From: Hyphochytrium catenoides
Lineage: Eukaryota; Sar; Hyphochytriomycetes; Hyphochytriales; Hyphochytriaceae
Direction of reading: 5' to 3'
Length of the DNA: 24,904 nt
NCBI GenBank assembly: GCA_900088475.1
Contig: FLMG01000131.1
Coordinates: 12,616 to 37,519, forward strand
Position numbers and translations under genes: made by a program. Shown here piece by piece: positions 21,148 through 24,904 of this stretch. Every line of letters starts with the position of its first letter. The first letter of the stretch is position 1. Below the pieces are notes generated by a model. The model was not told the origin of the DNA, made no database searches, and was given only the letters and a program-made list of their open reading frames with translations.

Positions 21148-21849
21148 ATGTGGTGGTTCTCAGCTGCATGCGGACAACGGGGAGACGAAGACGCTAGATT
21201 TTGCGGTGAGGTCAATCGTAGCTTCTTTGGAGAAAGTCTTACTTCTCTGCGCCTTTCTCCCCTTCATTGTCCTAGTACAGCATCCTCTCTCTCTTTTCTC
21301 TTCTCTCTCTCATTTTTAAGACTTCAAAAGCGCGATCACATTAATGACGCGGACACTGATCGGTACAGTCTGTGAACCTGCTCTCAGGTAAATGCGGACA
21401 GCCACTCTTCGACCCCAGCCAAGCTCCAGCGTCTTCTCCCCTACCAGCATACCCTCCGGAGACTGTAATCCTTTTGGCTGATGGTTCCACTGCAACGTAC
21501 GGTGAGCCATTTCAAACATTAGTCAGTGGCCAGGTGATAGGGATGGACGGCCAGTGTCTCCACGCGGTGCAGGCGACGCAATTTACTATCTGTGGCGTGC
21601 TTCTAGCGATTATCTTCTTTCCTCTAGGCGTCCTTTGCTGCCTATTGCTGACAGAGCAGCGGTAAGACCTGCTGGCTGGCACATGGCATATGATAGTTGT
21701 ACACTGAACCAAATGCGCAACGTTTCACTTGCTTCTTGACCGTGTCAACTCTCCTCCTCATTTGATGACTCTGGCTAAACATTTTGCTTGCCTCTCCGTT
21801 GCTGTGCTCCTTCTTAATCAGCTGCGTCCACTGTGGGGCTTACCTCTGA
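21148..21849 (+). CDS. Small zinc-ribbon membrane protein resembling brain protein I3 (BRI3)
   Basis: Exons: 21148-21205, 21388-21661, 21822-21849; 119 residues. The middle is rich in proline and small residues (PSQAPASSPLPAYPPE). The C-terminal part is FTICGVLLAIIFFPLG, then VLCCLLLTEQRCVHCG, ending AYL. This hydrophobic segment followed by R-C-x2-C-G is the pattern of the BRI3/DUF2367 family, whose animal member is a small endolysosomal membrane protein of unclear role. The N-terminus adds RFCGKCGQPL, a second CxxC knuckle assembled across intron 1. The short last exon (RCVHCGAYL) fits the family and confirms the frame. The first ATG of this frame is taken as start; a further upstream exon cannot be excluded. 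Function unknown; membrane location inferred. Confidence 0.8.
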
Positions 21850-21959
21850 TAACCCCTAAGATTAGAGAGAAGAGAGCCACCTGGAGCTGCGTTCACTGTT
21901 GGGCTTAGGACGTCAGTAGGATTGAGGAAAAAGAAAGAGCGTTCAATCCCGCTACCCTC

Positions 21960-22418
21960 ATGTACAGGTTCTTCTCTAAGGCAAGAAGTGATTATTTGTT
22001 TGGAAGGAGAACTGTTGGCTTGCCATTCACTTTGGGCATACGTTTCTCAACGCTGCGCTTTACCAGTAAGAGTAGAACACTTTGAAGAAGACAAGGGTGA
22101 TTGCGCTCCCGACTAATCTTGGTAATCTACATGTTAAATCTTCAAAAGCAATATTGGTCCCACCAGGGCAGCGACGAATGGGAGACATGATTTTATGGAA
22201 TATACAGGTTGAGGATGCTTTCTCAGGTCAAGAAGAGCTGACTCCGCTCCATTTTTCTCAGGTAAACGTTGGCTATAAGAATAAGTAATCTACTGGGCCC
22301 TTCTATGAGCTGCTGCCTTCATACCTAGAGAACCTGTTCCCACTCTTCGGTCACTGTCTTCCTTGATGAACTCTCCACCATCACCTTGCAAGACGGGCTG
22401 TCGATCTTCGCTGTCTGA
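21960..22418 (+). CDS. Uncertain small spliced gene, 96 residues
   Basis: A model with exons 21960-22065, 22167-22261 and 22329-22418 starts at ATG, uses GT-AG junctions (GTAAGA, GTAAAC) and ends at TGA. The N-terminus (MYRFFSKARS, then GRRTVG) is basic and lacks acidic residues apart from one Asp, so it could be a mitochondrial leader. The second exon encodes GDMILWNIQVEDAFSGQEEL and TPLHFSQ, which faintly recalls the W-x-x-x-x-x-E-E-L-T-P region of Mth938/NDUFAF3-type proteins. The third exon encodes SVTVFLDELSTITLQDG and does not continue that resemblance. I do not recognise the protein. It lies 110 bases after the BRI3-like gene. Confidence 0.35.
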
Positions 22419-22803
22419 TAGCGCCAAAAGGACAGACAAACTGTAAAAAGCTCCATCTCATGTGCTCCAGATCAGAAACGGATATTTGGACCTCCTTGAA
22501 TGTTTCCAAATATACTTAAAGTTCCAGAGAATTAAATGCAGAGGAAACATTCGTATCATTCAAGTATGCCTTTTCGATACTTTTCGAGGCATATCTTGGA
22601 TGATGTCAAAAGAGTCAGAATCCAGTTCACGATCGTCGTCGTCGGTCTTTCCTTGGCCGTGCGGAGAGGACCAGTTGCGCCTGCCTTGACCTAGAAGCGC
22701 GGCTCTTGACTGTTGAAGCAGACTGGTACGAGACTGGGTCCTTCTCGAGACTGTACTGTCATCGGTAAGTTTGAGCTGGAACGGCTTCGTATCGTCGGGG
22801 AGA
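22419..22803 (+). other. Region upstream of the dehydrogenase, with an exon-like stretch
   Basis: From 22604 to 22764 one plus-strand frame is open and protein-like (LDLEARLLTVEADWYETGSF) and ends at a strong donor, CG/GTAAGT. A different frame here holds a 42-codon ORF with its own ATG at 22565 and a hydrophobic stretch. The first could be a 5' exon of the dehydrogenase gene, but the nearest acceptor would leave an intron of only 38 bases. No firm gene is called. Confidence 0.35.
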
Positions 22804-24000
22804 ATGGTGATGTGGACACTTATTACGGGTGCGAACCGTGGCATCGGATTTGAGCTCGCTCGGCAGCTCTTGCTGGTTGACAGGCCAGTGCTTATTGGGG
22901 GGCGAAGCGGAGATCTGATTGAGAAGGCTAAGAAGGAGTTGCTGCAGCTGACCAACAAGCAAGAAGAAAATGTTGCTACTTTTGAGCTGGATTTGATGGA
23001 TGATGCAAGGTATCTGCTGCTGCGAGCAGCTATATCGTGTCTCTTTTAAGAATCCTCTCCCAGTGACTTGACATCATGAGACCCACAATCAATCTGCAGC
23101 TCTTTCTCTTGTACGAGATGTCTTAGAGTCCGCTCCTTCTCTTATACGGAGTTCTTAGGTCTCGCTTCTCCTCTGGCTCTGCGTGAACCCCACTCCTTCA
23201 ATCAGCATCACAAGCGCCATCGAGTATCTTAGCAAGCACTTTGATCAAAATATCACGGCGCTAGTCAACAACGCCGCCATTTTGCGGCAAGACACCTGGA
23301 CCCGAGAAAATTTTGATGAGGTCTTGAAGACAAACTATCACGGAACCTTACGGTTCCTTAGAGGCGTTGCGCCGCTACTTCCACCCGAGTCCCGAGTTGT
23401 CAACATTTCTTCGCGCATGGGAGAGCTCTCTGGGCTACCTCAAGTCTATAGAGAAGCGATAGCGAATGCGAGCTTGGACGATCTAGAGAAGATTTCCTTT
23501 GATCCTAATCTCCGTAGCGCAGGCACTGTCTCGTACTCCGTTAGCAAGGCGATGATCAATAGAGCTACCCATCTGCTCGCAGAGGAGGAGCCTTTCAAGA
23601 AAAGGCACATCAAGCTTGTCGCTCAGACTCCTGGATGGGTACAGGCTCCTTTGCCCCTACATCTGGAACATATCGCTTCCATAGTATCTTCTCTAACGTT
23701 CTTCCCGTAAAAGCTCACGAGACCTGTCGGCGCAGCATAGAGTGTCCTGCTGAGCGCACTTTCACTTCTTCACCGCGCTGCCAGACATGATCTGTGTCCT
23801 CTGCGCTTGTTTGTTTCTGGAGAGTCTCCTTCTGATGATTTCCTCCTTTATTGTAGGTTCAGACAAGAATGGGCGGAAGCGGAGCCCCTAAGTCCATTGA
23901 GGACGGAGGACGAGCGCCTTTCCGCGCGGTGACATGTGACTTCGCGTCCCTGCCCAACGGCTGCTTTGTAGATGAAGAGGTTAAGCCGTTGGAGTTCTAA
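22804..24000 (+). CDS. Short-chain dehydrogenase/reductase, carbonyl-reductase type
   Basis: Exons: 22804-23009, 23206-23638, 23857-24000; 260 residues. NAD(P)H-dependent oxidoreductase with a Rossmann fold. The cofactor loop is TGANRGIG near the N-terminus, the structural motif is LVNNAAI, the catalytic Ser lies in VVNISSRMG, and the catalytic Tyr and Lys are in SYSVSKAMIN (Y-x3-K). PGWVQTRMGG after the active site is typical of CBR1-like carbonyl reductases, which are about 270-280 residues long. The second exon joins in phase 2 (AG/C) and the third in phase 0 after PGW. The start is ATG at 22804; another in-frame ATG follows two codons later, directly before WTLITG. No signal peptide is seen, so it is probably cytosolic. 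The substrate cannot be told from sequence. Confidence 0.93.
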
Positions 24001-24014
24001 GGGCTACTGTCGAT

Positions 24015-24191
24015 ATGTTGCAAGAACAAGAGGCGCACTCAGTCGAAACGAAGACGTATGGCGGAGGCAATCGTGTGCACATATTGTCCTCGTTCCGTTG
24101 CGCAGCGGATCTTGTTGAATGCTCTTACCGGCACGTTAAGTGCTTGGAGGAGAGAGTCCGTATTGAGACGATGCAGCGTGGCGGAAGATGA
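24015..24191 (+). CDS. Possible small ORF, 58 residues, three cysteines
   Basis: ATG at 24015 and stop TGA at 24189, starting 15 bases after the dehydrogenase stop. The product is hydrophilic, with GGGNRVHILSSFRCAADLVE and then CSYRHVKCLEERV, giving cysteine spacing C-x6-C-x6-C. I do not recognise it. It may be chance within the 3' UTR of the dehydrogenase gene, or an exon of a gene that continues. Confidence 0.22.
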   Translation: MLQEQEAHSVETKTYGGGNRVHILSSFRCAADLVECSYRHVKCLEERVRIETMQRGGR

Positions 24192-24904
24192 CGGACGCGA
24201 CTAGACTTATCTGCGCAATATGACAATTCCATATCTCTTCGCAATAGCTTGTTAGTCTAGAAACTTTGCTAAGCTGCTGGCTGCTGACGGCTGACCAGAG
24301 CAAGAGTAGATGAAAGGGTGCACTTGATGCATGCACACCACCAGGAAGTTGATGCCTTCTTCATTCCTTCCTCCTTACGAGTCAGTGAGACGCCTTTGAT
24401 GCTTTGAAGATAGCCGAAGGAGGTGCTTGGAAAGTAAACGACCACATCTTAGCTTTTACGTACAGCTTACACGGAGGAGGAGGATAACCCAAGGACCTCT
24501 CGCGTGACCCCACACGAGGCCAATCATCCCTTTCCTAAACTAATGCGTCTACTTTTCCAATGAGCTGATGACGCTCTTGTGAAGGGTGGCTCCCCCCATA
24601 GTTTTCCATTAGTAGCAGTATCAAGGGAAACTCTTCATCTGCGACCGAGGCGTGAGCACAGGCAGAAGCAATAAACTTGTGAATAGTAAGCAAGAGCACC
24701 ATGGATTAGCTTTGTCTTAGCCGGTTGGAGCCAGGTCAGAGGATGACACTCCGAGGAATCACCGGATGAGGTCAATAAGATACTCCACATCCGACAGGTC
24801 TTGAGCAGAGAGATTTACTCTTGCCTTCCGACTTTGCTAGGAAGAGAAACCTCAGCTAGGAAGAAGTATCTGTTTCTTCAAGAATAAGGAAACAAAGAAG
24901 CAAC
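24192..24904. other. Right end of window; no gene recognised
   Basis: No frame on either strand shows family resemblance or can be joined through splice sites. An AATAAA lies near 24671 on the plus strand. The stretch may be intergenic or the edge of a gene outside the window. Confidence 0.45.

Noticed and set aside
22560-22958. A 132-codon minus-strand frame
   Set aside because: It lies antisense to the cofactor-binding exon of the dehydrogenase, whose plus-strand motifs are certain. The minus product is low in complexity and matches nothing.

Overview
The window is nuclear DNA of a eukaryote with many short GT-AG introns (about 60-400 bases), often with CT-rich acceptor tracts. No bacterial features (operons, Shine-Dalgarno sites, CRISPR) are visible. 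The gene at the left edge has EGF-like modules of a kind I associate with stramenopiles (oomycetes, diatoms, brown algae): a WDADxIxGC EGF module, then C-P-x-G-D-D, then a beta-rich segment, then G-T-K-E/C-x-G-R-G-x-C and S-S-D-G. A stramenopile (heterokont) source is therefore my best guess; I cannot name a species.

Layout. 127-4653 (+): 3' part of a modular EGF-like protein, 15 exons in the window. 4839-11095 (-): a gene of 11 exons, modelled at 1717 residues, convergent with the first. It has an N-terminal FHA domain closely resembling that of Ki-67, about 25 short repeats built around CDK-type S/T-P-x-K/R sites, two KEN boxes and a basic tail. 11096-12414: divergent intergenic region. 12415-13519 (+): PH-domain protein ending in a cysteine cluster and a CaaX box. 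13966-14996 (-): probable decayed CRAL-TRIO (Sec14-like) gene. 15695-16254 (+): ribosomal protein eL43 (RPL37A). 17461-20320 (+): PRPP-synthetase-family protein with a mitochondrial-type leader, a membrane segment and an altered active site. 21148-21849 (+): small zinc-ribbon membrane protein resembling BRI3. 21960-22418 (+): uncertain small spliced gene. 22804-24000 (+): short-chain dehydrogenase of the carbonyl-reductase type.

All spliced models were built by hand. Exon phases join and total lengths divide by three, which supports the main genes, but no transcript data were available. The genes look like a mixed set rather than one pathway. The most notable item is the Ki-67-like gene: FHA domain, dense CDK-consensus repeats and KEN boxes together suggest a cell-cycle-regulated nuclear or chromosomal scaffold outside animals.
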